A stretch of DNA of 64,000 nucleotides, taken from Hyphomonadaceae bacterium (GTDB lineage Bacteria > Pseudomonadota > Alphaproteobacteria > Caulobacterales > Aquidulcibacteraceae). Both the position numbers and the translations under genes were made by a program. Positions 7,740 to 16,783 of this stretch are shown piece after piece. The notes below the pieces were generated by a model. The model did not search any database. It saw nothing but the letters and a program-made list of their open reading frames with translations, and was not told where the DNA came from. The first letter of the stretch is position 1. The number at the start of each line of letters is the position of its first letter. The stretch is from assembly GCA_016791425.1 (NCBI GenBank), contig JAEUMQ010000007.1, positions 545,876 to 609,875 on the forward strand, given 5' to 3'.

Positions 7740-10151
7740 ATGGGACGGACCACGCTGCGCGGAGCGATCGCGCGCGCGCTTCCTTTGCTTGCCGCCGGCC
7801 TGGTTGGCGTGGGCTTGGCCGGCGCCGCCCTGGCGCAGCCGCGCGCTCGCCCCCCGGTCCCTGCCGTTCAAGCCGCCCCCGTCTACAAGGACGCCAAGGC
7901 GCCGGTTGAGCGGCGCGTGGAGGATCTCCTCTCCCGCATGACGCTGGAGGAGAAGGTCGCCCAGATGCTCACGCTTTGGCAGAACAAGAGCGAGATCATC
8001 AACGCCGACCTCCAGTTCGATCGCGCCAAGGCGAAGTCCAACTTTCCGAACGGCGTTGGCCAGATCGCACGCCCGCAGGATCGCGTCGGCGCCGATCCGC
8101 CCGCCCGCGTACGCCATCGCGGCGCACGCGAGAGCGTGGCGTTCAACAACGCGGTGCAGCGCTGGGCGGTGGAGGACACTCGCCTCGGCATCCCCGTGCT
8201 GTTTCACGAAGAATCTCTGCACGGCTTCGCCACCGCCGACGCCACGAGTTTCCCGCAAGCGATCGCGCTGGCGAGCTCCTGGGATCCTGCGTTGGTGCAG
8301 CGCGTGAGCGCGCTCATCGCGCGCGAAGTGCGCGCACGCGGCGTTCATCTGGTGCTGTCGCCGGTGGTCGATGTTTCGCGCGACCCGCGCTGGGGCCGCA
8401 TCGAGGAAACGTTCGGCGAGGACCCCTATCTCGTCGGCGAGATCGGCGTCGCGGCCGTGCGCGGCCTGCAGGGGGATACACTTCCGCTTGCGCCCGGTCA
8501 TGTCTTCGCGACTCTGAAGCACATGACCGGCCACGGTCAGCCCGAGAGCGGCGCGAACATAGGCCCGGCCTCGATCTCCGAGCGGACGTTGCGCGAGCAA
8601 TTCTTCCCGCCCTTCGAGACCATCGTGCGGCGCACCAATGTTCGCTCGATCATGCCCTCCTACAACGAGATTGACGGCGTTCCCTCGCACGCCAACCGCT
8701 GGCTCCTGCACGACGTCCTGCGCGGCGAATGGGGCTACCGGGGCGCGCTCGTGAGCGACTATTTCGCCATCGAGCAATTGGTCGACATCCACCATGTCGA
8801 GCCCGACTACGCCGCCGCCGCGATCCGCGCACTGCGCGCCGGCCTGGACATGGATCTGCCCAACGGCGTCGCCTTCCGGACGCTGGTGGACAGCGTCCGC
8901 GCCGGCCGCGTTCGCGAGGCCGAGATCGACGCCGCCGTGCGCCGCATCCTGGCGATCAAGTTCGAGGCGGGCCTGTTCGAGAATCCGTACGCCGACGCCG
9001 ACGCCGCCGAAGCCGTCACCGGCAACGCCGAGGGCCGCGCGCTGGCCGAAGAGGCCGCGCGCCGCACAATCGTGCTGCTGAAGAACGACGGCAATCTGCT
9101 TCCGTTCAATCCAGCGAGCATCCGCACGCTCGCCGTGATCGGTCCGAACGCCGCGCCTGAGCGACTTGGCGGCTATTCCGGCGTACCGCGCGGCGTCGTC
9201 ACTGCGCTCGAAGGCATCCAGGCGCGCGTCGGACCGAACGTCCGCGTCGTCCACCACGAAGGCGTCAAGATCACCAAGGAGACCGATTGGTGGGCTGACG
9301 AAGTGACGCTCGCCGATCCCGCCGAGAACGCACGCCTCATCCGCGAGGCGGTGCGCGTCGCGCGCCGCGCCGACCATATCATCCTCGTCATCGGCGACAC
9401 CGAGCAGACGAGCCGCGAGGCCTGGGCCGACAATCACCTGGGCGATCGTGCGAACATCGATCTCGTTGGCCAGCAGAACGACCTTGCCGCCGCGATCCTT
9501 GCCCTGAACAAGCCGACCGCGATCGTGCTGCTCAATGGCCGTCCGCCGTCCTATCCGCTGATCGCGGACCGCGCGAAGGCGATCGTCGAAGGCTGGTACT
9601 TGGGCCAGGAGGGCGGAACCGCTCTCGCCCAGGTCTTGTTCGGAGACGCCAATCCCGGCGGCAAGCTGCCGCTCACCGTCGCGCGCCACGCCGGGCAATT
9701 GCCCCACTTCTACGATCGTAAGCCGAGCGCGCGCCGCGGCTATCTTTTCGAGGATAACGCGCCGCTCTTCCCGTTTGGCTGGGGGCTCTCCTATACGACG
9801 TTCGAGCTCTCTGCGCCGCGCCTCTCTTCCGCGAGCATCCGTCGCGACGGCAACGTTCAAGTGTCGGTCGATGTGCGCAACACTGGCGCGCGCGCGGGCG
9901 ACGAGGTCGTGCAGCTTTACATCCGCGACCGCGTCAGCTCCGTGACGCGCCCGATCCTGGAGCTGCGCGGCTTCGAGCGTGTGACCTTGGCGCCGGGCGA
10001 AAGCCGGACAGTGAACTTCACGCTCACGCCCGCATCGCTGCAATTCTACGACGCGAATATGCAGCGCGTCGTCGAGTCGGGCGAATTTGAGATCAAGACC
10101 GGCCCGAATTCCGTTCAGCTGCAGACCGCGGTGCTCACGGTCACGGAATGA
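7740..10151 (+). CDS. Secreted glycoside hydrolase family 3 (beta-xylosidase/beta-glucosidase type)
   Basis: This is an 803-residue protein with a signal peptide (cleavage near LAGAALAQ). The domains in order are: the GH3 (alpha/beta)8 domain with KVAQML, FHEESLHGF and DPRWGRIEETFGEDP, the catalytic aspartate D340 in ALVSDYFA, the alpha/beta sandwich (VLLKNDGNLLPF), and a C-terminal fibronectin-III-like domain (VRNTGARAGDEVVQLYI). The motif set resembles GH3 enzymes acting on xylo-oligosaccharides, but specificity among xylose, glucose and arabinose cannot be read from sequence. It probably acts in the periplasm on imported fragments. An operator precedes it and a hairpin follows it. Confidence 0.92.
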   Translation: MGRTTLRGAIARALPLLAAGLVGVGLAGAALAQPRARPPVPAVQAAPVYKDAKAPVERRVEDLLSRMTLEEKVAQMLTLWQNKSEIINADLQFDRAKAKSNFPNGVGQIARPQDRVGADPPARVRHRGARESVAFNNAVQRWAVEDTRLGIPVLFHEESLHGFATADATSFPQAIALASSWDPALVQRVSALIAREVRARGVHLVLSPVVDVSRDPRWGRIEETFGEDPYLVGEIGVAAVRGLQGDTLPLAPGHVFATLKHMTGHGQPESGANIGPASISERTLREQFFPPFETIVRRTNVRSIMPSYNEIDGVPSHANRWLLHDVLRGEWGYRGALVSDYFAIEQLVDIHHVEPDYAAAAIRALRAGLDMDLPNGVAFRTLVDSVRAGRVREAEIDAAVRRILAIKFEAGLFENPYADADAAEAVTGNAEGRALAEEAARRTIVLLKNDGNLLPFNPASIRTLAVIGPNAAPERLGGYSGVPRGVVTALEGIQARVGPNVRVVHHEGVKITKETDWWADEVTLADPAENARLIREAVRVARRADHIILVIGDTEQTSREAWADNHLGDRANIDLVGQQNDLAAAILALNKPTAIVLLNGRPPSYPLIADRAKAIVEGWYLGQEGGTALAQVLFGDANPGGKLPLTVARHAGQLPHFYDRKPSARRGYLFEDNAPLFPFGWGLSYTTFELSAPRLSSASIRRDGNVQVSVDVRNTGARAGDEVVQLYIRDRVSSVTRPILELRGFERVTLAPGESRTVNFTLTPASLQFYDANMQRVVESGEFEIKTGPNSVQLQTAVLTVTE

Positions 10152-10160
10152 GGCGTAGTT

Positions 10161-10188
10161 CCCCTCTCCCGCGCCAGCGGGAGAGGGG
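10161..10188. terminator. Perfect 12-bp hairpin after the GH3 gene
   Basis: CCCCTCTCCCGC pairs exactly with GCGGGAGAGGGG around a 4-base loop, ten bases after the GH3 stop. There is no clear U-tract, so it may work as a bidirectional or weak terminator or an mRNA 3'-end stabiliser. Similar CCTCTCC/GGAGAGG hairpins end other operons in this locus. Confidence 0.6.
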
Positions 10189-10286
10189 CCAAGCGTCAGG
10201 GACTTGAAAGACCCGCGCGTTCAGCGCGACTCTTTCTTCAGCTCGCCAATACCCGGCCCTCCCCAGCTGGGGCGGGGCAAGGGAGC

Positions 10287-11837
10287 TCACCGTACCGTCA
10301 GTACGATCACCGACTTCGCCGGCGCGTCTACGAGGAGTCCTCCGCCAACGAAACGCGCCGCGCTGAAGTCCGCCGGAACGAGCGCGTCGGGGGCCTCGAA
10401 CGTGTTGCGCGCATCCATCGCTTCGGCGGTGATGATGCGCCCTGCGATACTCTGCCCTGCGACGCCCGAGACAGAAATTCGCGCGCCGCGCCGCGGATCC
10501 ATGTTCGCGATCCCGAGGACGACGGCGCCCGATGTATCCCGCGCTGCCGAAACACTGAGGGAAATCGTGCGCTCGCGCCCGAAGCGATAGTCCGGCGCAC
10601 GCACCTCCACCGGCAGGCTCGTCGCGCCGCGGAACGGCTTGTAGAGCATGAACGTGTGATAGGTGGGCGTTCGGAGCATCCGCGGCCCGTCGGTCAGGAT
10701 CATCGCCTGCAGCACGTTCACCATCTGCGTGATGTTCGCCATCCGCACCCGGTCGGCGTGGGCCTGGAAGATGTTGAGATTAACGGCGGCGGTCACCGCG
10801 TCCCGCAGGGTGTTCTGCTGATAGAGGGAGCTGCGCGGCTTGCCGGGCTCCACGTCATACCAATTCGACCACTCGTCGATATAGAGCCCGACTTTCTGCT
10901 CTGGGTCATGCGCGTCCATGATCGCGTCGTGCCGACGGATATAGTCGTCCATGTCGTGCGCGCGGCGCATGATGGAGAACCACTGGTCCTCGCCGAAGCC
11001 GGTCGCTGGCCCCTTCGGCCCAGTCCATGATCCAGTCGGCAGCGAGAAATGGTGCAGCGTGATCGCGTCCATCTGCGCGATCGGGATGTTCTCCATCAGC
11101 CCGCGCGTCCAAACATAGTCCGTGTCATAGGCGCCCGCGACGATGATTTTCGGCCGCTTGCCTTCCGGCGCCCATTGGTAGGTCGCGAACAGCCGGTACA
11201 GTGTGGCGTACTCCGCTGGCCGCAGATTGCCGCCGCACTGCCAGAGCTCGTTGCCAAGCGCCCAATAGGGGACCTCCCAGGGCTCGGCGCGGCCATTGCG
11301 CCGCCGCTCCTGGGCGAGCGCCGAATTCGTCGCCGACGTCATGTATTCCAGCCAGTCCGCCGCCTCCCGCGGCGAACCGGTTCCGACATTTGCGTTGATG
11401 TAGGCGTGCGCGCCGAGCTGCTCCACGAGGTCCATGAATTCGTGCGTGCCGACTTCGTTCCTCTCCTCCACGCCGCCCCAGGTGGTGTTGAGGCGCACGG
11501 GACGCTCCGCACGCGGACCGATGCCGTCGCGCCAATGATAGCGATCCGCGTAGCAGCCGCCCGGCCAGCGGATCACCGGCACGCCGAGCTCCTTGAGCGC
11601 GCCGATCACGTCGTTGCGCCAGCCGCGCGTATTCGGGATGGAGGAAGTCTCGCCGACCCAGAGCCCGCCGGTGATCCCCGAGCCGAGAAACTCCGAGAAC
11701 TGCCCGTGCAGCTCCGGACGGATGACGGCGCCGGGCCGGTCCGCGCGGATCGTCACGCGCGCCTCGTAGGTGTCCTGCGCGAAGGCCGAGGCGCTGAGCG
11801 CGACAAGGGCGGCCAGGCCGCGCACGATCCACCGCAT
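10287..11837 (-). CDS. Secreted alpha-L-arabinofuranosidase, GH51 type
   Basis: I chose the ATG at 11837 because GGGGGA lies just upstream and the protein then begins with a clean signal peptide (MRWIVRGLAALVAL, ending AFAQ). The frame has earlier ATGs at 11888 and 11849. The mature protein carries the GH51 landmarks HGQFSEFLG and IRWPGGCYADRYHWRDGIGP, the acid/base glutamate E197 in ALGNELWQ and the nucleophile E322 in YIDEWSNW, then a C-terminal beta-sandwich. It removes arabinose side groups from arabinoxylan. It is divergent from GH67 with a shared operator between them. A secreted GH51 is less common than an intracellular one, in keeping with periplasmic digestion here. Confidence 0.92.
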   Translation of the reverse strand: MRWIVRGLAALVALSASAFAQDTYEARVTIRADRPGAVIRPELHGQFSEFLGSGITGGLWVGETSSIPNTRGWRNDVIGALKELGVPVIRWPGGCYADRYHWRDGIGPRAERPVRLNTTWGGVEERNEVGTHEFMDLVEQLGAHAYINANVGTGSPREAADWLEYMTSATNSALAQERRRNGRAEPWEVPYWALGNELWQCGGNLRPAEYATLYRLFATYQWAPEGKRPKIIVAGAYDTDYVWTRGLMENIPIAQMDAITLHHFSLPTGSWTGPKGPATGFGEDQWFSIMRRAHDMDDYIRRHDAIMDAHDPEQKVGLYIDEWSNWYDVEPGKPRSSLYQQNTLRDAVTAAVNLNIFQAHADRVRMANITQMVNVLQAMILTDGPRMLRTPTYHTFMLYKPFRGATSLPVEVRAPDYRFGRERTISLSVSAARDTSGAVVLGIANMDPRRGARISVSGVAGQSIAGRIITAEAMDARNTFEAPDALVPADFSAARFVGGGLLVDAPAKSVIVLTVR

Positions 11838-11872
11838 GCTTTCCCCCATCGAAAACGGCCTTGGCCATGTAT

Positions 11873-11888
11873 AAGGTAGCGCTACCAT
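11873..11888. promoter_or_regulatory. LacI-type operator between GH51 and GH67 genes
   Basis: AAGGTAGCGCTACCAT contains the perfect 12-base palindrome GGTAGCGCTACC. It lies in the 74-base divergent intergenic region, 24 bases before the GH67 start, so one site can control both genes. Confidence 0.85.
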
Positions 11889-11911
11889 AATTCAAAAGAC
11901 GGGAGAGGGCG

Positions 11912-14113
11912 ATGCTGAGCGGGCGAACGAGCGTGAGAACGGCGATCCTACTTGCGCTTGCGGCGCTGTTGCTCGCTGTCGCGCCGGCGCGCGCTGAGGA
12001 CGGATACGATCTCTGGCTGCGCTATCGCCCGTTGGAGGCTCCGGCCCAGCGCGTCTACAGAGCATCCGCCGCAGAGCTGGTCGCCCCGGCCCAGAGATCG
12101 CCGACTCTGGAGGCCGCGCGCGCGGAGCTTGAGCGCGGCCTGTCGGGACTTCTTGATCGTTCCGTGCGCGAGGGCGCCAACGTCTCGCAGGGCGGCGCGA
12201 TCGTTTTCGGTACGCCGACTTCTTCGCCTGCCATTGCGGCGCTCAATCTCGATCTCTCCACGCTCGGAAACGAAGGATACCTCATCCGCAGCGTCAGAAT
12301 TGGCGGCCGCCGCGCGACGATCATCGCCGCGAACGCGGATATCGGCGTCCTTTATGGCGCCTTCGCCTATCTGCGCCTCGTCCAGACCCGCGCATCCGTC
12401 GCCGATCTCGACATCGCCTCCACGCCGCGCGTGCAGCGTCGCATCCTGAACCATTGGGACAATCTCGACGGCACCATGGAGAGGGGCTATTCCGGCCATT
12501 CGATCTTCGATTGGCACCGCTATCCGGATTGGGTCGATCAGAGGATCACCGATTATGCCCGCGCCAACGCGTCGATAGGAATCAACGGCGCCGTGGTGAC
12601 GAATGTCGCCGCGAGCGCCATCAGCCTCACGCCGGAATTCATCGCCAAAGCCGCGGCGCTCGCCGACCGCCTGCGCCCCTACGGCATCCGCCTCTATCTT
12701 ACCGCACGCTTCTCCGCGCCGCTTGAGCTTGGCGCGGTCGATACCGCCGATCCGCTTGATCCGCGCGTGCGCGCCTGGTGGAAGGCGAAGGCCGACGAGA
12801 TCTATCGCGCAATCCCGGATTTCGGCGGCTTCCTGGTGAAGGCAAATTCCGAAGGTCAGCCCGGCCCGCAGGATTATCGCCGCACGCACGCGGACGGCGC
12901 CAACATGATGGCCGAGGCCTTGGCGCCGCACGGAGGGATCGTGATGTGGCGCGCGTTCGTCTACCAGGCGGAGAACCGCCGCGACCGGCACATGCAGGCC
13001 TATGACGAATTCGTCCCGCTCGACGGCCGCTTCCTGCCGAACGTCACCGTTCAGGTGAAGAACGGCGCGATCGACTTCCAGCCCCGCGAGCCTTTCCATC
13101 CGCTCTTCGGCGCATTGCCGAAAACGCCGACCATGATCGAGTTCCAGATCACCAAGGAATATCTCGGCCTCGCCACCAACATGGCGTTCCTCGCGCCGAT
13201 GTGGGAGGAGGCGCTCGATACCGACACCCGCGTTGCCGACAACGCCACTGTCGCTCGTGTCGTCGATGGCTCGGTCTTTCCCTACGCCCTCACCGGCATG
13301 GCCGGCGTCGCCAATGTCGGCACGGACCGCAATTGGTCCGGCTCGCACTTCGACCAGGCCAATTGGTACGCGTTCGGACGGCTGGCCTGGGACCATGACC
13401 TCGCTTCGCGCGCCATCGCCGAGGAATGGGCGCGCATGACCTTCACCAACGATCCGGCCTTCATCACGCCTGTCGTCGGGATGATGATGGGCTCGCGCGA
13501 AGCGGTGGTGAACTACATGACGCCGCTGGGCCTCGGGCACTTGATGGCCACCGGCCACCATTACGGGCCCGGTCCCTGGGTGAGCGAGCTGGCGCGCCCG
13601 GAATGGAACCCGGTCTATTACCACCGCGCCGATCGCGCCGGCATCGGCTTCGACCGCACAGCGACCGGCTCGAACGCCGTCTCGCAATATGCGCCGCCGG
13701 TCGCCGCCGAGTACCGCGACATCGCCCGGACGCCGGAGAAGGTCCTGCTCTGGTTCCATCATGTGCCCTGGGACCGCCGTATGGCGTCCGGCCGCACGCT
13801 TTGGGACGAGCTCGTCGTCAAGTATTCGCAAGGGGTCTCCGATGTCGCCGCGATGCGCGCGACCTGGACCGGCCTGCGCGGGCGCATCGATGATGCGCGC
13901 TACGAGCAGGTTGCGACTTTCCTCGCCATCCAGGAGCGCGAGGCGCAGTGGTGGCGCGACGCCTGCCTTGCCTATTTCCAGACTTTCGCGCAGCGTCCGT
14001 ACCCGGATGGCTATGCACCGCCCCCGCATCCTGTGGAATACTACAAGGCGATCAGGAGCCGCTTCGTCCCCGGCGATCCCGGAGACACCGCCGCGCCTTT
14101 CCGCGGCGGGTGA
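11912..14113 (+). CDS. Secreted alpha-glucuronidase, GH67
   Basis: This is a 733-residue protein of normal family length, with a signal peptide ending APARAED. Catalytic-region motifs are conserved: E314 in KANSEGQPGP, D371 in VPLDGRF and E393 in FQPREPFHP, with RTHADGANMMA between. The enzyme removes (4-O-methyl)-glucuronic acid from the non-reducing end of short aldouronic acids, so it acts after a GH10-type xylanase and normally on oligosaccharides. It is preceded by a regulon operator. The stop codon overlaps the expected start of the beta-lactamase-fold gene, indicating an operon. Confidence 0.94.
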   Translation: MLSGRTSVRTAILLALAALLLAVAPARAEDGYDLWLRYRPLEAPAQRVYRASAAELVAPAQRSPTLEAARAELERGLSGLLDRSVREGANVSQGGAIVFGTPTSSPAIAALNLDLSTLGNEGYLIRSVRIGGRRATIIAANADIGVLYGAFAYLRLVQTRASVADLDIASTPRVQRRILNHWDNLDGTMERGYSGHSIFDWHRYPDWVDQRITDYARANASIGINGAVVTNVAASAISLTPEFIAKAAALADRLRPYGIRLYLTARFSAPLELGAVDTADPLDPRVRAWWKAKADEIYRAIPDFGGFLVKANSEGQPGPQDYRRTHADGANMMAEALAPHGGIVMWRAFVYQAENRRDRHMQAYDEFVPLDGRFLPNVTVQVKNGAIDFQPREPFHPLFGALPKTPTMIEFQITKEYLGLATNMAFLAPMWEEALDTDTRVADNATVARVVDGSVFPYALTGMAGVANVGTDRNWSGSHFDQANWYAFGRLAWDHDLASRAIAEEWARMTFTNDPAFITPVVGMMMGSREAVVNYMTPLGLGHLMATGHHYGPGPWVSELARPEWNPVYYHRADRAGIGFDRTATGSNAVSQYAPPVAAEYRDIARTPEKVLLWFHHVPWDRRMASGRTLWDELVVKYSQGVSDVAAMRATWTGLRGRIDDARYEQVATFLAIQEREAQWWRDACLAYFQTFAQRPYPDGYAPPPHPVEYYKAIRSRFVPGDPGDTAAPFRGG

Positions 14114-15380
14114 GTTCGATCGCCGCGCGCTGCTCGCAGGCATCGCCGCCTCGGGCCTCTCTGCGTGCGCCACCATCGCGCCGCCGCCGCCGTTCGATGC
14201 CGCGCACGTAGATCACGTTCTCCGCGGCCTCGTCGCGCGCGGCGAGCTTGTCGGCGTCTCCGCGCTTGTCTGGCAGCGCGACACCGAGCGCTATTTCGGC
14301 GCGTTCGGCCTCGCCGATCGCGAAGCTGATCGCCCGATGGCGCGCGACACGCTCGTGCAGATCTGGTCGATGACCAAGCCCGTGACGGGGGTTGCGTTGA
14401 TGACCCTCTGGGAGGAGGGGCGCTTCCAGCTCGACGATCCGATCGCGGAATATCTGCCCGAGCTCGCGGCCCTGCGCGTCTATGCCGGCGACGACGCGTC
14501 AGGCGCCCCCATCCTCGTTTCGCCCGATCGCCCGCCGACCATTCGTGACCTGACTCGCCACACTGCTGGGCTGACGCCCCGCGACGGGCAATCCTATGTC
14601 GATCGGGTCTATGCGCGCGAAGATCCGATGAACCGCGCCAATCCGCTCGCGGAAGTCATGCGCAGGCTCGCACGCGTGCCGCTGCACTATCAGCCCGGGA
14701 CGCGTTGGGCCTATTCCGATGCCGTCGATGTCCAAGCCGCCTTGGTCGAGCGCCTGAGCGGAAGGCCCTTCGACGCATTCGTGAAGGAGCGCATCTTCGA
14801 TCCCCTGCAGATGCACCAGACGGGGTTCTACGTCTCTCCCGAGCGCGCCTTGCGCCTCGCCGCCACCTACGATCGGGCGGAGGACGGCGTCTTCACACGT
14901 CACCGCGGCGCGCGAACCATCGTCACCGATCGACACGTCAAGCCGCGCGGCGGCTTCGGCCTTGTCTCCACGCTCGACGATTACATGCGTTTTGCGCGCA
15001 TGCTCCTCCACGACGGCGATCTCTATGGCTCACGCATCCTCAAGCGCCCAACCGCGCGCCTGATGCACGCGGATCAATTGCCCGAAGGTTTGACCGACAA
15101 GCACTTTCTACCGGGCAAGGGCCAGGTCGGCTTCGGCATCGACCTCGCCGTGCGCATCGCTCCGCCCGCATCGGACGAAGAGAATTTCGGCGTGGTCGGC
15201 GAGTATTTCTGGGACGGCTTGGCGAGCACGCTTTTCTGGTGCGATCCCGAAAACGACCTCGCCGCAGTGCTGTTCGTGCAGATGCTGCCGTTTGACCGCA
15301 TGCATCTGCACCGCACGTTCCGGCGCGCCGTGTACGAGGCGGTCGGCGTCCTGCCGCGCACGTCCGATCGCGTGTCCTGA
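14013..15380 (+). CDS. Beta-lactamase-fold serine hydrolase (class C/family VIII esterase-like) lipoprotein; start disrupted
   Basis: The catalytic SxxK is in WSMTKPV (serine codon 14367-14369), with YSDA and HTAGLT further on; this is the class C beta-lactamase/D-aminopeptidase/family VIII esterase fold. Near the N-terminus FDRRALLAG and the lipobox LSAC indicate Tat export and lipidation. There is no ATG, GTG or TTG in frame close to this leader. The nearest in-frame ATGs are 14013 and 14007, about 100 bases inside GH67. The natural start looks like the GTG at 14110 overlapping the GH67 stop, but it is one base out of frame. Position suggests an esterase acting on substituted xylo-oligosaccharides; this is inference. 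Confidence 0.75.
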   Translation: MHRPRILWNTTRRSGAASSPAIPETPPRLSAAGEFDRRALLAGIAASGLSACATIAPPPPFDAAHVDHVLRGLVARGELVGVSALVWQRDTERYFGAFGLADREADRPMARDTLVQIWSMTKPVTGVALMTLWEEGRFQLDDPIAEYLPELAALRVYAGDDASGAPILVSPDRPPTIRDLTRHTAGLTPRDGQSYVDRVYAREDPMNRANPLAEVMRRLARVPLHYQPGTRWAYSDAVDVQAALVERLSGRPFDAFVKERIFDPLQMHQTGFYVSPERALRLAATYDRAEDGVFTRHRGARTIVTDRHVKPRGGFGLVSTLDDYMRFARMLLHDGDLYGSRILKRPTARLMHADQLPEGLTDKHFLPGKGQVGFGIDLAVRIAPPASDEENFGVVGEYFWDGLASTLFWCDPENDLAAVLFVQMLPFDRMHLHRTFRRAVYEAVGVLPRTSDRVS

Positions 15381-15390
15381 GCGCAGCGCC

Positions 15391-15415
15391 TTCCCTCCCC
15401 GCGGAGGGGAGGGAA
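15391..15415. terminator. Hairpin between convergent hydrolase and Gfo/Idh genes
   Basis: TTCCCTCCCC (15391-15400) pairs with GGGGAGGGAA (15406-15415) around a 5-base loop. It lies between two converging genes and could end transcription from both sides. Confidence 0.55.
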
Positions 15416-15422
15416 CGGCGGC

Positions 15423-16772
15423 TCACGTCGGCCTGATCCACGGCGCTCGGTAGGGCCGCGCCAGCAGCGCATTCGCCTCATCATCGCCCACGATGCGCTG
15501 TGCGCCGGCGTCCCAGGCAAGCGAGCGCCCAAGCTTGAGCGAAAGGTTCGCCAGGGCGCAGGTCGCCGTCGAGATGTGGCCTTCCTCGATATCCGAAGCC
15601 GGACGCCGGCCTTCGCGTATGGCGCCGATGAAGTCGCGCATATTCATCCGGGTAAGGATCTTCAACGTCATGTCGCCGGTCGGCGCGATCGTGTCGCCGG
15701 CGTACTCCCCGTCCGCCTCGAGCTCGGCGGCGATGCGCGCCTTGTTGCGGTCGCTCGGCAGGAACTCATAGCCCGTGTTGTAGAGCCGGAGCGTGCCGTC
15801 CGCGCCGTGGATGGCCGCGCCCCAGGGGTTCTCCGGATCCGGCGCGCGGCCCCAGTGCCGGTTCGTCCAGGTCATCAGCAGGTTGTCGTACTCGAAGCCG
15901 GCGACTTGCGTGTCGGGAACCGTGATCGCGGGATCGGACGCCATGAGCCCGCCGCCAATCGACCATACACGCCTCGGCCATCCAAGACCGAGCACGGCGC
16001 GCGCCAGATCGATCATGTGCACGCCGACATCGCCCATATAGCCGTTGCCGAAGGGCTCGAACGAGCGCCAGTTCCGCGGATGCACCTCCGCCCGGTAGTC
16101 GATGCGTTCGGCCGGCCCGCAATAGAAATCCCAGTCGAGATTGGCCGGCGGCGCCGAAGGCGGCGAGACACGCGTCAGCCTCTGCCGGAAATAGCAGAAC
16201 GCCTCCACATGATGCACAGGCCCTAGAAGCCCTGCATCGATGACGCGCTCTTTGGCGTCGAGCGTGAACGGCGCCACGCGCCGCTGCGTGCCGACCTGCA
16301 CGACCCGATTGCGCCGCCGCGCCGCAGACACGATCGCCTGCCCCTCACGTACATCGACAGAGATCGGCTTCTCCAGATAGACGTGTGCGCCCTTATCGAT
16401 GGCGGCGATTGCAGGCAATGTGTGCCAATGATCCGGCGTGGCCACGATCACGATGTCGAACCGGTGCCGGTTGAGCATGTCGCGATAGTCGCGGTAGATC
16501 GCCGGCGGCCGCGTCTGCCGCATCATCGAATCGGGCCGTGCGAATGTCTGGTCGCGCGCCTCCTCCAGCATGTGCTGATCGACGTCGCAGAGCGCGACGA
16601 CCTGTACAGGCGCAATCTGCATCAGCGCATTCACGCACAGCTTGCCGAACCACCCGCAACCCACGACGCCGACGCGATAGGCCCGCGCTTGCGCCTCCGC
16701 CTGTGAACCGGCGCCGGCCGCGACCGCGCCCGCCGCGATCGCTTTCAGCACCTCGCGCCGATCTGCCGCCAT
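15423..16772 (-). CDS. Tat-exported Gfo/Idh/MocA-family oxidoreductase
   Basis: Starting at 16772, behind GGGGAG, gives MAADRREVLKAIAAG, a twin-arginine-like leader with a short hydrophobic stretch ending near SQAEAQA. The Rossmann fold has YRVGVVGCGWFGKLC; the family's EKPIS motif is in HVYLEKPISVD and the second conserved region is in NGYMGDVGVHMIDLA. Tat export fits a protein secreted with its NAD(P) already bound, as in glucose-fructose oxidoreductase, or a GH109-like glycosidase mechanism. It starts 11 bases after the ManD stop and is co-transcribed with it. Its substrate in xylan use is unknown. Confidence 0.85.
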   Translation of the reverse strand: MAADRREVLKAIAAGAVAAGAGSQAEAQARAYRVGVVGCGWFGKLCVNALMQIAPVQVVALCDVDQHMLEEARDQTFARPDSMMRQTRPPAIYRDYRDMLNRHRFDIVIVATPDHWHTLPAIAAIDKGAHVYLEKPISVDVREGQAIVSAARRRNRVVQVGTQRRVAPFTLDAKERVIDAGLLGPVHHVEAFCYFRQRLTRVSPPSAPPANLDWDFYCGPAERIDYRAEVHPRNWRSFEPFGNGYMGDVGVHMIDLARAVLGLGWPRRVWSIGGGLMASDPAITVPDTQVAGFEYDNLLMTWTNRHWGRAPDPENPWGAAIHGADGTLRLYNTGYEFLPSDRNKARIAAELEADGEYAGDTIAPTGDMTLKILTRMNMRDFIGAIREGRRPASDIEEGHISTATCALANLSLKLGRSLAWDAGAQRIVGDDEANALLARPYRAPWIRPT

Positions 16773-16783
16773 GGAACTCTCCC

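Noticed and set aside
7581..10043. 820-codon reverse-strand frame opposite GH3
   Set aside because: It is an antisense shadow of a confident GH3 gene in G+C-rich DNA, with Arg/Ala-rich low-complexity sequence and no family motif or ribosome-binding site.
11948..14176. 742-codon reverse-strand frame opposite GH67
   Set aside because: Same kind of shadow; the plus-strand frame has a full GH67 domain.
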